The notes: a model not told the origin generated them from the sequence alone. Positions 1 through 8,864 are shown, counted from the stretch's first letter. The stretch is DNA of 64,000 nt from JAEWWD01 sp964440115 (GCA_964440115.1 CAYTPV010000003.1:461703-525702), one strand, 5' to 3'. Program-made: numbers and translations.

Positions 1-116
1 GGGGCTTCGCGCTTTCCATGGTGACTGCCACCGCGCTGGCGTTTTTGCTTACGCTGCTCGCCAACCGTATCGCGCGGCATAAGGCGGCGACGCATGGGGC
101 TCAAGCGGAAGCGTAG
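1..116 (+). CDS. C-terminal end of a membrane protein (partial)
   Basis: An open frame runs from the window edge to TAG at 114-116. The 37 visible residues form one hydrophobic segment (FALSMVTATALAFLLTLLA) followed by a basic, Ala-rich tail. This is how the last transmembrane helix and cytoplasmic tail of a transporter or permease usually end. The family cannot be named because the rest lies outside the window. Confidence 0.6.
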   Translation, partial: GFALSMVTATALAFLLTLLANRIARHKAATHGAQAEA

Positions 117-158
117 GAACTTTGACGGCCCAGCGATCCCAGCCGATACCTCTTTCAT

Positions 159-238
159 AAGGTATCGCCGCCTTTGGCGGCGACGAAGATTTATTTAATT
201 TAATAGCGGGAGGGCTGCGGCCCCCCCGCGCCCCCTAA
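159..238 (+). repeat. R1 repeat, copy a (left arm of inverted pair a/b)
   Basis: R1 layout: outer end GGTATCGCCGCC, short loop, GGCGGCGACGAA, an AT-rich spacer, then GCGGGAGGGCTGCGG and a C-rich run ending in CCCCCT. The outer 25 bases form a hairpin. It faces copy b at 294-370, 55 bases away. The inner ends (CCCCCTAAAG and CTAAGGGGGAG) are also complementary, so the whole unit can fold as one long cruciform. No coding function is seen. Confidence 0.85.
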
Positions 239-293
239 AGATTTAGGAATGGAACACAGTGCACCAACAAAGCTGGATTTGCGCCGTCACTAA

Positions 294-370
294 GGGGGAG
301 TGGGGGGCGAAGCCCTCCCACTTTATAATAAAAAAATAGTTCGTCGCCGCCCGAAAAGGCGGCGATACTT
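294..370 (-). repeat. R1 repeat, copy b (right arm of pair a/b)
   Basis: This is the reverse-complement layout of R1: GGGGGCGAAGCCCTCCC, an AT spacer, then TCGTCGCCGCC and GGCGGCGATAC. With copy a it makes an inward-facing inverted pair of about 210 bases. The small frame crossing it is repeat sequence, not a gene. Confidence 0.85.
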
Positions 371-529
371 GTTTTTTCCTACGGACAACAGCGTTTATTT
401 GGTAGGAGAGGGTTCCATCACCTCAGACAAACCATTTTTACAGGGAAACGAAATACGGCTTGACTCTGGTACGGCATTTGCATATACTGACTTAGTAAAT
501 TACTAATTTACTAGATAGGATGGTTTGCA

Positions 530-1018
530 ATGCAAATACCAACACAACTCAAACACAAGCCGGTGATCGTCTGCGAGAATTATGAAAACGTGGACGGCCG
601 TTACGCGTATCAATCCGATTCCAAGGGGCTTTCGCTGGGCCTTGCGCAGTGGAACGATAGGGGACGCGTGGATTCTTCCGCCAAGGTATGGCGCTACACA
701 GGTGAAAAATGGTCCCGTCAGAGCGAAGAGCTGCCGCTGTGGCGCGTGCTGGATCTTGCCATACTCGTTGCGCGCAGCATGCAGTACTTTCAGGAAGAAA
801 GCTACCGGCATAAAAAGCTCTACGATCCGGAACATCCGCAGATCGATCGCGTCGGGTTGCAGGGTGACGCCATGACGGTAAGCGTCTGCACGGATAACCC
901 GCGCATCGATGAAGATATCGCGCTGTTTCAGAATGCGCTCACGCAGGAAAGCGAGCGCCTTGGCGAACGCTTTGCCGTATTGGCCCGCATACTCGGGCAG
1001 ATGGGATATAGGGGGTAA
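530..1018 (+). CDS. DUF6530 family protein
   Basis: A soluble protein of 162 aa with no signal peptide or membrane segment. It matches what I recall of DUF6530: an N-terminal KHKPVIVCENYENVDGRYA stretch, a central GLSLGLAQWNDRG block and KVWRYTGEKWSRQSEELPL, then a C-terminal helical half. The family's biochemical role is unknown. The start ATG follows GATAGGATGG at 516-525. The gene stands alone, downstream of the R1 pair, and converges on the ABC operon read from the other strand. Confidence 0.75.
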   Translation: MQIPTQLKHKPVIVCENYENVDGRYAYQSDSKGLSLGLAQWNDRGRVDSSAKVWRYTGEKWSRQSEELPLWRVLDLAILVARSMQYFQEESYRHKKLYDPEHPQIDRVGLQGDAMTVSVCTDNPRIDEDIALFQNALTQESERLGERFAVLARILGQMGYRG

Positions 1019-1123
1019 CTAAATAAGACAGAAGAAAGGCTCACAAGATGCCCTTAAAGGCATCATGTGAGCCGCAGGTTTTGGCAAAGCAGAAAAAGAC
1101 GATCTGCTTTGATCTTGCGAATT

Positions 1124-1329
1124 TTAGCTGATTGCCTTTGTTATGACAGCAGCAGCTAACAATGCAATCAGAAGCACCCAAGACAGAGGATTGCCCCAGT
1201 TGAAAGTGAAGCCGAACCCGTAACGCTTTGAAACAATAAGGTTACTGTCCTGTTCATTGCAATAGACAAAACTTTGATGTTCCTCGTGCCATTGTTCTAT
1301 TTCATCTTTTGTCCATCTTCTTTTGCCAT
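1124..1329 (-). CDS. Small DUF5808-like membrane protein, apparent frameshift near codon 4
   Basis: The C-terminal frame reads RRWTKDEIEQWHEEHQ, then YCNEQDSNLIVSKRYGFGFTFN and one hydrophobic helix, a typical DUF5808 layout. No ATG lies in that frame. The obvious start, ATG at 1329 with AGGAAAGG 8 bases upstream, opens a frame that stops after 10 codons. One more A in the A4 run at about 1320-1324 would join the start to the conserved frame (MAKRRWTKDE). The gene is the last of the ABC exporter group, just downstream of the permease stop. It is either an assembly error or a recent mutation. Confidence 0.6.
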
Positions 1330-1352
1330 GTGAACGCCTTTCCTGCCATGGT

Positions 1353-2936
1353 TTATGCAAGGTTTTTGAATAGCTGTTTGCCTCTTGTAAATACAAATGC
1401 CGCAGCAGCAGTTGCGAGAATGGCCAGCACAACACCGATACCGAATAAAAACCAGTTCAGCACAATCGTCGTACGCATCAGCCAATACACGCCGGCAAAA
1501 GCGGCGACGATGATCGTCATCGTCAACAACGTCAGCAATACGCTTGCGCTGTTTTTTACCACTTGCGTATCATTGTAGAAATCAAATCTATGGAAGTACA
1601 AATTAAAAATCAGCCCTGTCAGTCCGCTAAGAACTGCAAAAAGAGCGCAGATTACGAAAAGGACAACACAATCTGCAATACGTAATTGCAGGGTATACGC
1701 CGCGAGTACGCAGTTTACAAGAAGCAGCGGGATTGTCACCGTCAAATGCACGCACAGTTTTGCAAGCAATATCTTCCCTTCATCAACCGGCAAGCTTTTG
1801 ATAATCCAGATGTTTTTCCCTTCAAGGGATATGGATGGCGCCGCCGTATTGGTGATTGCAAGAATAAATCCATAAACAAGCAATATGAATAGTATCCTCA
1901 TATCCGGAGGAAAGTACGACTCCAGCATTTGCATTTGTGCCCCGCCCGATCCGGACATAACCGTAAACAGCGTCATTAGGATCATACCAATGGACGAGTT
2001 CATGATATACATCACAGATGAAAAGTATCTTGAAAATTCTTTGCGCAATAAGGCCGAAAACGGGGATTGCACTCCGAATGAAAACTTACTGCGCCGGGCT
2101 TTGTATACCACCTTGGACCTGGACCACAACGATTTGTAACCAAATGACAAAGCAATGCACAACGCGGCAAACGGAACGGTATTCCATAACAGTCCAACGA
2201 GCAGATCGCTTATGTTTTCTTTTACAATCCCGCTGGTGAGATAGCCCAGGGGAGGATAAAAGTTTTTAAATTGATCAAACAAATCCGGAATAGTGGCGCC
2301 TTGTGCATTAGAGCCTGCTGTAAGGCCCTGTACTGCAAAATAGAGGCCAAATATGAGTCCGAATGAGATGATGGCGTTGATTGTGTTTTTGGCTCTCTTT
2401 CCGCTGGTGATGATATTCATAAAGAATGCAATTACAATGAAAAGGCAGACCGGGATAAACGGCAGGCAAACAAAACCCAGTATGGCATACAGATAAAACG
2501 GCGCATTCGGCTGCGCATTGTAACAGTAAACCGCCAGCATAGGCAGATAAAAAACAATGCCGATCAGCCAGCTTTCCGCCACCAGCGCAAACAACTTTGA
2601 AAAAAGGATCTGCATAGGCGTGATGGGATAAGAAAAAAGCTGATCCAAATCCCGCGACTCAAAAAGCACGGTGTTGACGCTGAACATTCCCGTGACCAGT
2701 GTGAGAAAAGACACTAAGAAAATTCCCATAGCAACAAGCAGCCAACCGAGCCCATACCCGCTTGTCGAGTTGTAAAGGGTATTGGCGACCCAGCCCATAT
2801 ATATCATCAAAAAGACAGCGAGTGCAATAAAAATGTAGCCGGGGGAACGCTTTTTCCCTTTGGCGAATCTGCTGACATTGATCTGCATCAACGCTAGAGA
2901 AATATTGACTTTCAGAAGTTCGAAAAATTTACTCAT
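1353..2936 (-). CDS. ABC-2 type exporter permease
   Basis: A 527-aa integral membrane protein with about ten to twelve hydrophobic helices in two halves, separated by a cytoplasmic stretch rich in Lys/Arg near residue 280 (KVVYKARRSKF). The loop FESRDLDQLFSYPITPMQILFSKL resembles the coupling region of ABC-2 permeases that partner a single ATPase. Its ATG overlaps the ATPase stop by 8 bases, so the two are translationally coupled. Substrate is unknown; peptides, lipids or antibiotics are all possible. Confidence 0.85.
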   Translation of the reverse strand: MSKFFELLKVNISLALMQINVSRFAKGKKRSPGYIFIALAVFLMIYMGWVANTLYNSTSGYGLGWLLVAMGIFLVSFLTLVTGMFSVNTVLFESRDLDQLFSYPITPMQILFSKLFALVAESWLIGIVFYLPMLAVYCYNAQPNAPFYLYAILGFVCLPFIPVCLFIVIAFFMNIITSGKRAKNTINAIISFGLIFGLYFAVQGLTAGSNAQGATIPDLFDQFKNFYPPLGYLTSGIVKENISDLLVGLLWNTVPFAALCIALSFGYKSLWSRSKVVYKARRSKFSFGVQSPFSALLRKEFSRYFSSVMYIMNSSIGMILMTLFTVMSGSGGAQMQMLESYFPPDMRILFILLVYGFILAITNTAAPSISLEGKNIWIIKSLPVDEGKILLAKLCVHLTVTIPLLLVNCVLAAYTLQLRIADCVVLFVICALFAVLSGLTGLIFNLYFHRFDFYNDTQVVKNSASVLLTLLTMTIIVAAFAGVYWLMRTTIVLNWFLFGIGVVLAILATAAAAFVFTRGKQLFKNLA

Positions 2937-3654
2937 TTTCCGAGACCCCTCCCGTCAGTTCCAGAAAAACATCTTCAAGGGATTTGTTCCCCACGACATC
3001 TATGGTTTTTCCGCACTCAACCAGTTTGCCGTGCTTGATGATGGCTATTTTGTTGCACAGCTTTTGTGCAACTTCAAGCACGTGAGTGGAAAAGAATATG
3101 GAGCAGCCTTTTTGGGCCAATTCGTGAAAGTATTCTTTTAAAGTGTATGCCGCCTTCGGGTCAAGGCCGACAAAAGGCTCATCCAGAACCAGCAGTTTCG
3201 GCTCGTGAATCAGCGCCGCAATAAGCGCGACCTTTTGCTTCATGCCGTGTGAGTAGGAAGAAATCGACGAGGACAGATCCTGCTCAATTTCGAATGCCCT
3301 GCTGTATTTTTCAATCCGTTCTTTGCGATGCTCCATAGGAACATCATACATATTTGCAACGAAATTCAGATACCGGTTGCCGGACATAAACTCATACAGA
3401 TCCGGCGTATCAGGGATGTACGCCATTGATTTTTTGCACTCTATCGGTTGCGATTTGATGGACAATCCGTTAATCAGTATTTCCCCTTCATCGAAGGAGT
3501 GGATGCCGACGACGGCTTTAATGGTTGTGGTCTTACCGGCTCCGTTGTGTCCGATAAATCCATACAGGTCGCCGTCTTCAACGGTCAGCGACAAATTATC
3601 TACAGCCTTTACATGGCCGGAATAGATTTTGGTCAAGCCTTTGATTTCAAGCAT
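2929..3654 (-). CDS. ABC transporter ATP-binding protein (exporter type)
   Basis: A 241-aa nucleotide-binding subunit. Visible motifs are Walker A GHNGAGKTT (about residue 37), signature YSHGMKQK, Walker B LLVLDEPFVGLD with the catalytic Glu, and the switch His in STHVLE. The start is set at MLEIKGL, preceded by GAGAGGCGAAGGATAAGAAT, rather than at the upstream in-frame ATG. It energises the permease encoded immediately downstream. Confidence 0.93.
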   Translation of the reverse strand: MLEIKGLTKIYSGHVKAVDNLSLTVEDGDLYGFIGHNGAGKTTTIKAVVGIHSFDEGEILINGLSIKSQPIECKKSMAYIPDTPDLYEFMSGNRYLNFVANMYDVPMEHRKERIEKYSRAFEIEQDLSSSISSYSHGMKQKVALIAALIHEPKLLVLDEPFVGLDPKAAYTLKEYFHELAQKGCSIFFSTHVLEVAQKLCNKIAIIKHGKLVECGKTIDVVGNKSLEDVFLELTGGVSENE

Positions 3655-3705
3655 ATTCTTATCCTTCGCCTCTCTAAAAAGCACCTGTTTTTGCTGTAGG
3701 TTTGT

Positions 3706-3975
3706 TCACTCCGCATCCCTGTAAAGCGCATACCCGCTGAGCAGCAGGCCGAAGCCGCCGACAAGGGCAATCGCAAACCCGCCCGTCAGATACGACGTGG
3801 TGGTGTGGTCGATGATGCGTTCATACTGGCTGGTATCCATGCTGCCGCCGTTTTCCCGAATAGCGACACTTGCCGCATTCCTTCCAAGGGATGGAGCAGC
3901 AAATATCAGCACCAGACCGATGACAAACACAATGCACATACAAATGAGCGCCTTTGCCGCAATTTTCTTTTTCAC
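3706..3975 (-). CDS. Small two-helix membrane protein of the ABC exporter operon
   Basis: An 89-aa protein with an N-terminal helix (residues 8-28), a roughly 35-residue polar loop (SMDTSQYERIIDHTTT) and a second helix near residues 63-85. It ends 51 bases before the ATPase start on the same strand, so it is probably the first gene of the exporter operon. I do not recognise a family; an accessory or sensing subunit is only a guess. Confidence 0.65.
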   Translation of the reverse strand: MKKKIAAKALICMCIVFVIGLVLIFAAPSLGRNAASVAIRENGGSMDTSQYERIIDHTTTSYLTGGFAIALVGGFGLLLSGYALYRDAE

Positions 3976-4093
3976 GCGTATTACACCCCGCTTCCAGATT
4001 TTGCAGATTTATTTCAGTATACAGCTCATAAAGCGCATGGGCAATACAGGGGTTCTTCACAGATTGCTTCTTCAGCAATTCTGATCTGTACGC

Positions 4094-4121
4094 TTACTGA
4101 GCGGATATTTCATGGTATACT
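4094..4121 (+). promoter_or_regulatory. Probable promoter of the fumarase operon
   Basis: TTACTG (4094-4099), a 16-base spacer and TATACT (4116-4121) lie 34 bases upstream of the fumarase alpha start. The -35 match is weak and the -10 match is good. Confidence 0.45.
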
Positions 4122-4154
4122 ATTTCCATATCACCCAACGGAGGAACTCCCCTC

Positions 4155-5012
4155 ATGCGCATACTTTCGGCAGCCGCCATTGAGGCGGCGGTAGCGGGTC
4201 TTTGCGTGGACGCGACCTGCGCCCTGCCCGACGACGTTGTAAACGCCCTGCATTTGGCCTATACACAGGAAGAAGGCCCGGCGGGCATCACCCTGCGGCA
4301 GATACTGGAGAACGAACAGCTCGCGCGCGCTTCGCGCCGCCCCTGCTGCCAGGATACCGGCCTTGCGGTAGTCTTTCTGGATGTGGGGCAGGAAGTTTTC
4401 ATAGACGGGGACGTGAACGCCGCTGTCAACGCGGGCGTCTCCCGCGCGTATACGGATGCGTACCTGCGCAAATCCTCGCTCGGCGCGCTTTCGCGCAAGA
4501 ACACCGGCGACAATACCCCCGCCGTACTGCATGTGCGATTCGTTCCGGGGGATCAGGTGCATATTACCATCGCGCCCAAGGGCTTTGGCAGCGAAAACAT
4601 GAGCCGTCTTGTTATGCTCAAGCCCGCACAGGGAGTGGAAGGCGTGCTGGATTTTATTGTGGAAACGGCGCGGTTGGGCGCCGCGAACGCCTGCCCGCCC
4701 GTCATACTCGGTGTCGGCATCGGCGGCACAATGGAAGCAGTGGCGCTATTGGCAAAACGTCAGCTGCTGCGCGATATAGGCTCCAAGGCTGAAACAGAAG
4801 AACTTTGTGCGCTTGAGCGCGACGCGCTTTCGCGCGTAAACGGGCTAGGCATAGGCCCCATGGGGCTGGGTGGCAAAACCACCGCGTTGGCCGTTCATAT
4901 CGGCGAATTGCCCACGCATCTCGCCGGACTGCCGGTTGCCGTCAACGTGCAGTGCCACTGCGCGCGGCATAAAAGCATATCGTTACAGGGGGAAGAATGC
5001 GTATGCCGGTAA
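4155..5012 (+). CDS. Fumarate hydratase class I, alpha subunit
   Basis: A 285-aa large subunit of the oxygen-sensitive [4Fe-4S] fumarase (fumarate to malate), related to the FumA N-terminal region and TtdA. Cluster-ligand candidates are Cys in RRPCCQDTGL, in ANACPPVILGVGIGGT and in VNVQCHCARHKS. The QDTG and GIGGTME motifs are typical. Length suits the two-subunit form. The beta subunit overlaps its 3' end by 16 bases, indicating coupling. GGAGG at 4140-4144 precedes the ATG. A tartrate dehydratase assignment cannot be excluded, but fumarase is the common function in Clostridia. Confidence 0.92.
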   Translation: MRILSAAAIEAAVAGLCVDATCALPDDVVNALHLAYTQEEGPAGITLRQILENEQLARASRRPCCQDTGLAVVFLDVGQEVFIDGDVNAAVNAGVSRAYTDAYLRKSSLGALSRKNTGDNTPAVLHVRFVPGDQVHITIAPKGFGSENMSRLVMLKPAQGVEGVLDFIVETARLGAANACPPVILGVGIGGTMEAVALLAKRQLLRDIGSKAETEELCALERDALSRVNGLGIGPMGLGGKTTALAVHIGELPTHLAGLPVAVNVQCHCARHKSISLQGEECVCR

Positions 5013-5557
5013 AACGTGTACAATTGCCGCTTAGACAGGCGGATATCGATACTCTGCGCGCGGGGGACGAGGTGGAGCTGTTCGGTACGGCTTACACCGC
5101 GCGCGACGCGGCGCACAGGCGCATGGCGGATTTGATCAAGAACGGCGAAGAACTGCCCATCGACATGCGCGGCGCGTGCATCTACTACGCAGGGCCATGC
5201 CCCGCCGCGCCCGGCGAGGTGATAGGCCCCTGCGGCCCCACTACAAGCGGGCGGGTGGATGCATACACGCCCGCACTTATAGAGCGCGGCATGAGCGCAA
5301 TGGTAGGCAAGGGCAAGCGATCCAAAGAAGTGAAGGATGCCATGCGGCGCAGGGCGGTCTACTTCGCGGCCACCGGCGGCGCGGCCATACTTATTTCCCG
5401 CCGCATCGTGAAAGCGGAGGTAATCGCGTTTGAGGATTTGGGCGCGGAAGCAATCCGCAAGCTGGAATTTGCCGGCGTGCCCGCCATTGTGGCTATCGAC
5501 GCCATGGGAAACGACCTATACGAGCGTGCGGGCGGCGATGCGTCCGCAGCGGAATGA
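4997..5557 (+). CDS. Fumarate hydratase class I, beta subunit
   Basis: A 186-aa small subunit corresponding to the FumA C-terminal domain. It shows the conserved blocks RDAAHRRM, YYAGPCPA, GPCGPTTSGRVD, VGKGKRS and YFAATGGAA. It forms the swivelling domain that completes the active site over the cluster held by the alpha subunit. The first ATG overlaps the alpha gene. ATG CCG two codons downstream is an equally possible start. The next gene overlaps its stop by 4 bases. Confidence 0.92.
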   Translation: MRMPVKRVQLPLRQADIDTLRAGDEVELFGTAYTARDAAHRRMADLIKNGEELPIDMRGACIYYAGPCPAAPGEVIGPCGPTTSGRVDAYTPALIERGMSAMVGKGKRSKEVKDAMRRRAVYFAATGGAAILISRRIVKAEVIAFEDLGAEAIRKLEFAGVPAIVAIDAMGNDLYERAGGDASAAE

Positions 5558-5820
5558 GCGCGAAGGGGATGCCTCCGCAGCCGGGCGTACTGGAGCTGGA
5601 TCTGCACGGCATGACGGGCATACAGGCAAAAGCCTGCATCGACAGCGCGCTCAAGCGCGCCGCGGCGGGCACTTACCGCATTCGGCTTATCCACGGCTAT
5701 ATCCGCGGCACGGGATTGCGGGATATGATACGCAAGGAATACCGCAGCCACCCTAAGGTGCTGCGGTTGGAAATAGGGCTTAATCAGGGCCAGACGGAAC
5801 TGGTGCTGAGGGAATATTGA
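5554..5820 (+). CDS. Smr-domain protein (small MutS-related)
   Basis: An 88-aa stand-alone Smr domain. The signature LDLHGMTGIQA is followed by IRLIHGYIRGTGLRDMI, equivalent to the LDLHG and HGxGxGxLR motifs of Smr nucleases. The second motif here is HGYIRGTGLR, which has an extra residue compared with the MutS2 form. Smr domains nick or bind structured DNA or RNA. The ATGA overlap with the fumarase beta stop places it in that operon, though no metabolic link is evident. Confidence 0.8.
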   Translation: MSAKGMPPQPGVLELDLHGMTGIQAKACIDSALKRAAAGTYRIRLIHGYIRGTGLRDMIRKEYRSHPKVLRLEIGLNQGQTELVLREY

Positions 5821-5822
5821 TG

Positions 5823-5905
5823 TGCGTGGGGGCTTCGCCCCCATACCCCCACCCAAAAATCAATGGATCATCCGGGGGCGGGAGACGCCCCCGGATGCTA
5901 GGCCT
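5823..5905. repeat. R2 stacked-hairpin repeat
   Basis: Two perfect short hairpins in series: GGGGGCTTCGCCCCC (about 5829-5843) and TCCGGGGGCG with CGCCCCCGGA (about 5870-5896), joined by ATACCCCCACCCAA. It sits directly behind the fumarase operon and may end transcription. The same style recurs near 13.2, 36.2 and 47.9 kb. Confidence 0.65.
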
Positions 5906-5971
5906 GCGGGCCGTCGCCTTGGGAATCCCATAATAATAGGTGCAGAAATTCTGCTCCTTTTTGCATATTTA

Positions 5972-6409
5972 TCAAGTATAAAACAATTCCTCCAGCCCTT
6001 CGAGGAACTTCAGGTATTCCTCCGTACTCAATTTGTAGTCGGATATCTCGTCGTCTACATACGCGACGACTTCCTGATTGCCCACAATATATATGACGGC
6101 TTCGGACGATCCATCTTCCGCCTTGCTGTGCAATGACCACAGATGCCCCGGCGCGGGCGTGCGTTCCGGCCCGTTGATGGGGTTCATCTTGGCATCATTG
6201 ATGAGCTTTACAAAATCCTGTTTTTCTTCCCCCGAAAATTCCCGCTGCTGCGCATCCTTGCTGACAACAATACTGCCCTTTTTTGAAAGCCGCGACCGAA
6301 AATCCGCAAGCGGCGCACTGGTGCTTTCTACTTTGGAAGTCAAAATCATAACTGCAGCCGCTATTACGGCAAGGCAGGCCAGCCCCCACGCGATGGTTTT
6401 TCTTTTCAC
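5972..6409 (-). CDS. Membrane-anchored extracytoplasmic protein, unknown function
   Basis: 145 aa from a GTG start that follows GGAGGTATC. This start is preferred over longer in-frame ATGs that would read through the terminator upstream. The N-terminus KRKT plus a hydrophobic helix (residues 6-24) is a signal anchor. The remainder is a soluble alpha/beta domain with a SLHSKAEDGSSEAVIYIVG stretch. I do not recognise the family. It lies downstream of the carD terminator on the same strand, so it probably has its own promoter or depends on read-through. Confidence 0.7.
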   Translation of the reverse strand: MKRKTIAWGLACLAVIAAAVMILTSKVESTSAPLADFRSRLSKKGSIVVSKDAQQREFSGEEKQDFVKLINDAKMNPINGPERTPAPGHLWSLHSKAEDGSSEAVIYIVGNQEVVAYVDDEISDYKLSTEEYLKFLEGLEELFYT

Positions 6410-6430
6410 GCGATACCTCCGATATTCCTT

Positions 6431-6471
6431 AAAAAAGAGTATATGCGGGTTAGTCCCTCCGGCATATACTC
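6431..6471 (-). terminator. Rho-independent terminator after carD
   Basis: Read on the minus strand, GAGTATATGC, a 15-base loop and GCATATACTC (arms 6437-6446 and 6462-6471) are followed by six T. It lies between carD and the GTG of the downstream gene. Confidence 0.8.
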
Positions 6472-6527
6472 CTGTCGTAAATAATTCTGTTTGGTATCGC
6501 ATGCGGCAGCGCAGTACTTCGAAAATA

Positions 6528-7040
6528 TTACGCGCCGGACAGCGCGCTGACCCTGCGCTCGAAATCATGCCGCACTTCGTCGCGCGCCATGCCTAACGCC
6601 GCCGCCAGCTCACCGTATAAAAGGTCCTCCGCGCGGCGCATGTATTTTTCATCCACGGAGCCGAATTTGCGTTTTGCCTGCTCCGCTGCTTTCTTTTTGG
6701 AGTGAATGGACATGGTCAGCTGCACAAGATCCGCGCATTCGTGGGTACGGATGCAGCCTTCGTAATATTCCACGAGCTGGCCGATCGTCTGCATTTCACA
6801 GTATTTGGGCCGGATTTCCGGTATGGTTCCTATGATGCGCTCTGCTTCCTGACGGCTTACGATGGGGCGCATAAACACCTTGCCCGATTCCACGGGCGCG
6901 TATATCGTGCCTTCGCAATACAGCGGACGGATGACATAAACCGGCTTGCCCTCGCAGCCGGGTGCGCCATCTACGGAAATATCCGTGATGCGGCAGGCGC
7001 CCACGATACCGTACTGAATAATATCTCCCACCTGATACAT
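6528..7040 (-). CDS. CarD family transcriptional regulator
   Basis: 170 aa. The N-terminal CarD/TRCF RNA-polymerase-interaction domain (residues 1-60) starts MYQVGDIIQYGIVGACRI and includes KPVYVIRPLYCEGTIYAPVE. A helical C-terminal half (YMRRAEDLLYGELAAALGM) matches the DNA-binding tail. CarD proteins bind the polymerase beta subunit and tune open-complex stability at many promoters. The ATG follows CGGAGGTAAC. It begins 1 base after the stop of the upstream cysteine-rich gene, so the pair is coupled. Confidence 0.9.
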   Translation of the reverse strand: MYQVGDIIQYGIVGACRITDISVDGAPGCEGKPVYVIRPLYCEGTIYAPVESGKVFMRPIVSRQEAERIIGTIPEIRPKYCEMQTIGQLVEYYEGCIRTHECADLVQLTMSIHSKKKAAEQAKRKFGSVDEKYMRRAEDLLYGELAAALGMARDEVRHDFERRVSALSGA

Positions 7041-7041
7041 G

Positions 7042-7299
7042 TTACCTCCGAGGCCTTGCGGCTTCCATCCAGGGGCGAACCCCATAATAGTACTTGCTGG
7101 CAATCCGTTCCTGCTGCTCTTCATCGAGCGACCGCAGCCGCGCGTACGCCCGCTGCAGGCTGTCGATCTGGCTAAGCCACTGGCATTTTTCGCCCAGACA
7201 GGGCTCACGCAGCCACCTGCACTTGCCGTTTTCGCGAAGGCCTTCGCAATCCGGAAGCTCCAGCAGCTCCGTGTTTGAATATTTACTCAGTGCTCCCAT
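7042..7299 (-). CDS. Small cysteine-motif protein coupled to carD
   Basis: 85 aa from ATG 7299, preceded by GGGGGATCTC. Four Cys occur as C-x7-C...C-x4-C (PDCEGLRENGKCRWLREPCLG, then EKC), suggesting a zinc or iron-sulfur site. A helix follows (LQRAYARLRSLDEEQQ). Longer upstream starts lack a ribosome site. I do not recognise a named family; the coupling to carD suggests a regulatory partner, which is inference. Confidence 0.65.
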   Translation of the reverse strand: MGALSKYSNTELLELPDCEGLRENGKCRWLREPCLGEKCQWLSQIDSLQRAYARLRSLDEEQQERIASKYYYGVRPWMEAARPRR

Positions 7300-7620
7300 G
7301 AGATCCCCCCGTGTTTTCCTGCCGTTTCCTGCATTTAGTCTGCCCCGATCCGCAAGCAAATAGCCGGATTTCGGTGTTATTTTACTGCGGCAAATCGCGA
7401 CCTTGCGCCCAATGCCTGCCATCGGATAAACGCAAAGCGGCTCCATGCAACCGGACTTACGCCCTCATTCACAGAACCGCTCGTTGTAATTTCATTATAA
7501 CAGAATTTTGCAGGCCGATGTAAGCGCGGATGTTATTACAAATTCTTGCAGCTATATAGATTGGCTCATAAAAAACCTGTATACTTATGCTTATGAAGCC
7601 CCTCATAAAGGAGAACCGTA

Positions 7621-8250
7621 TTGAAGCTTATCTACAAGGGAAATTATCACAGCGACGACCAGCTGCCCAAAGGAACGCTGCCGCAGAACGCTGTTCGGTT
7701 TGTGGAGCCTGAAACAGCGCTGGAGCTCAACAAAGCGGCGGCGAAGTTTGTGCTGCCCACGCTGCTGATGATGGGGATTGTGATTGCTGCATCCTATGCC
7801 TGTTTCGGAAAACTTCACGTATCGGTGCGAAGCCCGTTCTTTCCGTTGGGGATGGTGCTGTCGTTTCTGTGCATGCCTCTGCATGAACTGCTGCACGCGG
7901 TGTGCTTTGGCAAAGACGCGGAAGTTGAGTTTTACGTATCGTTCAAGAACCTGATGATGTTCGTCGTATCCACACAGCCCGTATCGAAGACGCGGTTTAT
8001 CGTGCTATCGCTGCTGCCCACGGTTGCTTTAGGCTGGCTGCCGCTGATCCTATGGGCAGTCCTTCCGTATCAGGAGGCATACAGCAACCTGCTGTTTACC
8101 TGTTCCATATTCACCATACCCATGGGCGTGGGCGATTACCTGAACGTATACAACGCCGCCCGCCAGATGCCAAAGGGCAGCATGCAGCAGATGTCGGGGT
8201 TTCATTCGTATTGGTTTGTGGGGGGAAGCAGTGGACACACTACTGCATAA
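7621..8250 (+). CDS. DUF3267 putative zinc metalloprotease-like membrane protein
   Basis: 209 aa from a TTG start behind AAAGGAG. Four hydrophobic segments are visible. The second carries HELLHAVCFG, the HExxH zinc-site motif of the DUF3267 group of integral-membrane zincin-like proteins. PVSKTRFIVLSLLPT and GDYLNVYNAARQMPKG are further family-like blocks. Proteolytic activity has not been shown for most members. The gene appears monocistronic or is loosely followed by the next gene, 17 bases downstream. Confidence 0.8.
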   Translation: MKLIYKGNYHSDDQLPKGTLPQNAVRFVEPETALELNKAAAKFVLPTLLMMGIVIAASYACFGKLHVSVRSPFFPLGMVLSFLCMPLHELLHAVCFGKDAEVEFYVSFKNLMMFVVSTQPVSKTRFIVLSLLPTVALGWLPLILWAVLPYQEAYSNLLFTCSIFTIPMGVGDYLNVYNAARQMPKGSMQQMSGFHSYWFVGGSSGHTTA

Positions 8251-8267
8251 TGGAAAGGAGTGTAGCA

Positions 8268-8864
8268 ATGTTTCAAACTGCACCCGGAGTAGAAATACCA
8301 TTTCCCGAGAAAATCGCAGAAGAGTATGTTGTCAAGCAAAACTGCATTATTCTGAATATCAGTTTTGAAAAGTTAAAACCTCTGTTTGAAGACTTTCTTA
8401 CCAGTCTGCAGGAGCCGCTATTTCTGTTCATTCATAATCCCCTTAATGGAGACGAAGAAAAAAAGCTGCTTGAAAAGGACGCAAGTCAATTTCATGCAGA
8501 AGTGCTATATTTGGACGGACAGACAAAAGAACAGATAAGCGAAATTATGGATCAATTCGGTGAGATACTATTTCAAGATGGAATGTCGCAATTTGGAGTT
8601 GCCTCTCACAGAAGCGGAGACGAGATATTCATTCAAAAATACAAAATAGTTGCCATATTTAGCAAAGATATCGCGAAATACATTCCTCTTATGAATCAAT
8701 ACGGAATATCAGAAACTGACCATTTGATTACAGCATGGGATACATTTTCACAAGAGCACCCGGGTAGTTGCAGCAGGGTGCATATCAAAGATAAGGATAT
8801 TAGGGATGTGATAAAAAGCCTGAAAGAAAAAGGCATGTACCGAGCAAAAATCGTCAAGGACTAA
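8268..8864 (+). CDS. Hypothetical cytosolic protein (198 aa)
   Basis: Start ATG 8268 follows GGAAAGGAG. It is AT-rich relative to neighbours and has no membrane segment. The sequence alternates helices and strands, with an acidic middle (NPLNGDEEKKLLEKDASQF) and DGMSQFGVASHRSGDEIFI. I do not recognise a family. Lower GC than the flanking genes hints at separate acquisition, but the gene is short and this is weak evidence. Confidence 0.7.
   Translation: MFQTAPGVEIPFPEKIAEEYVVKQNCIILNISFEKLKPLFEDFLTSLQEPLFLFIHNPLNGDEEKKLLEKDASQFHAEVLYLDGQTKEQISEIMDQFGEILFQDGMSQFGVASHRSGDEIFIQKYKIVAIFSKDIAKYIPLMNQYGISETDHLITAWDTFSQEHPGSCSRVHIKDKDIRDVIKSLKEKGMYRAKIVKD

Noticed and set aside
300..506. 68-codon plus-strand frame
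   Set aside because: Its first half is R1 copy b and it has no ribosome site or recognisable protein.
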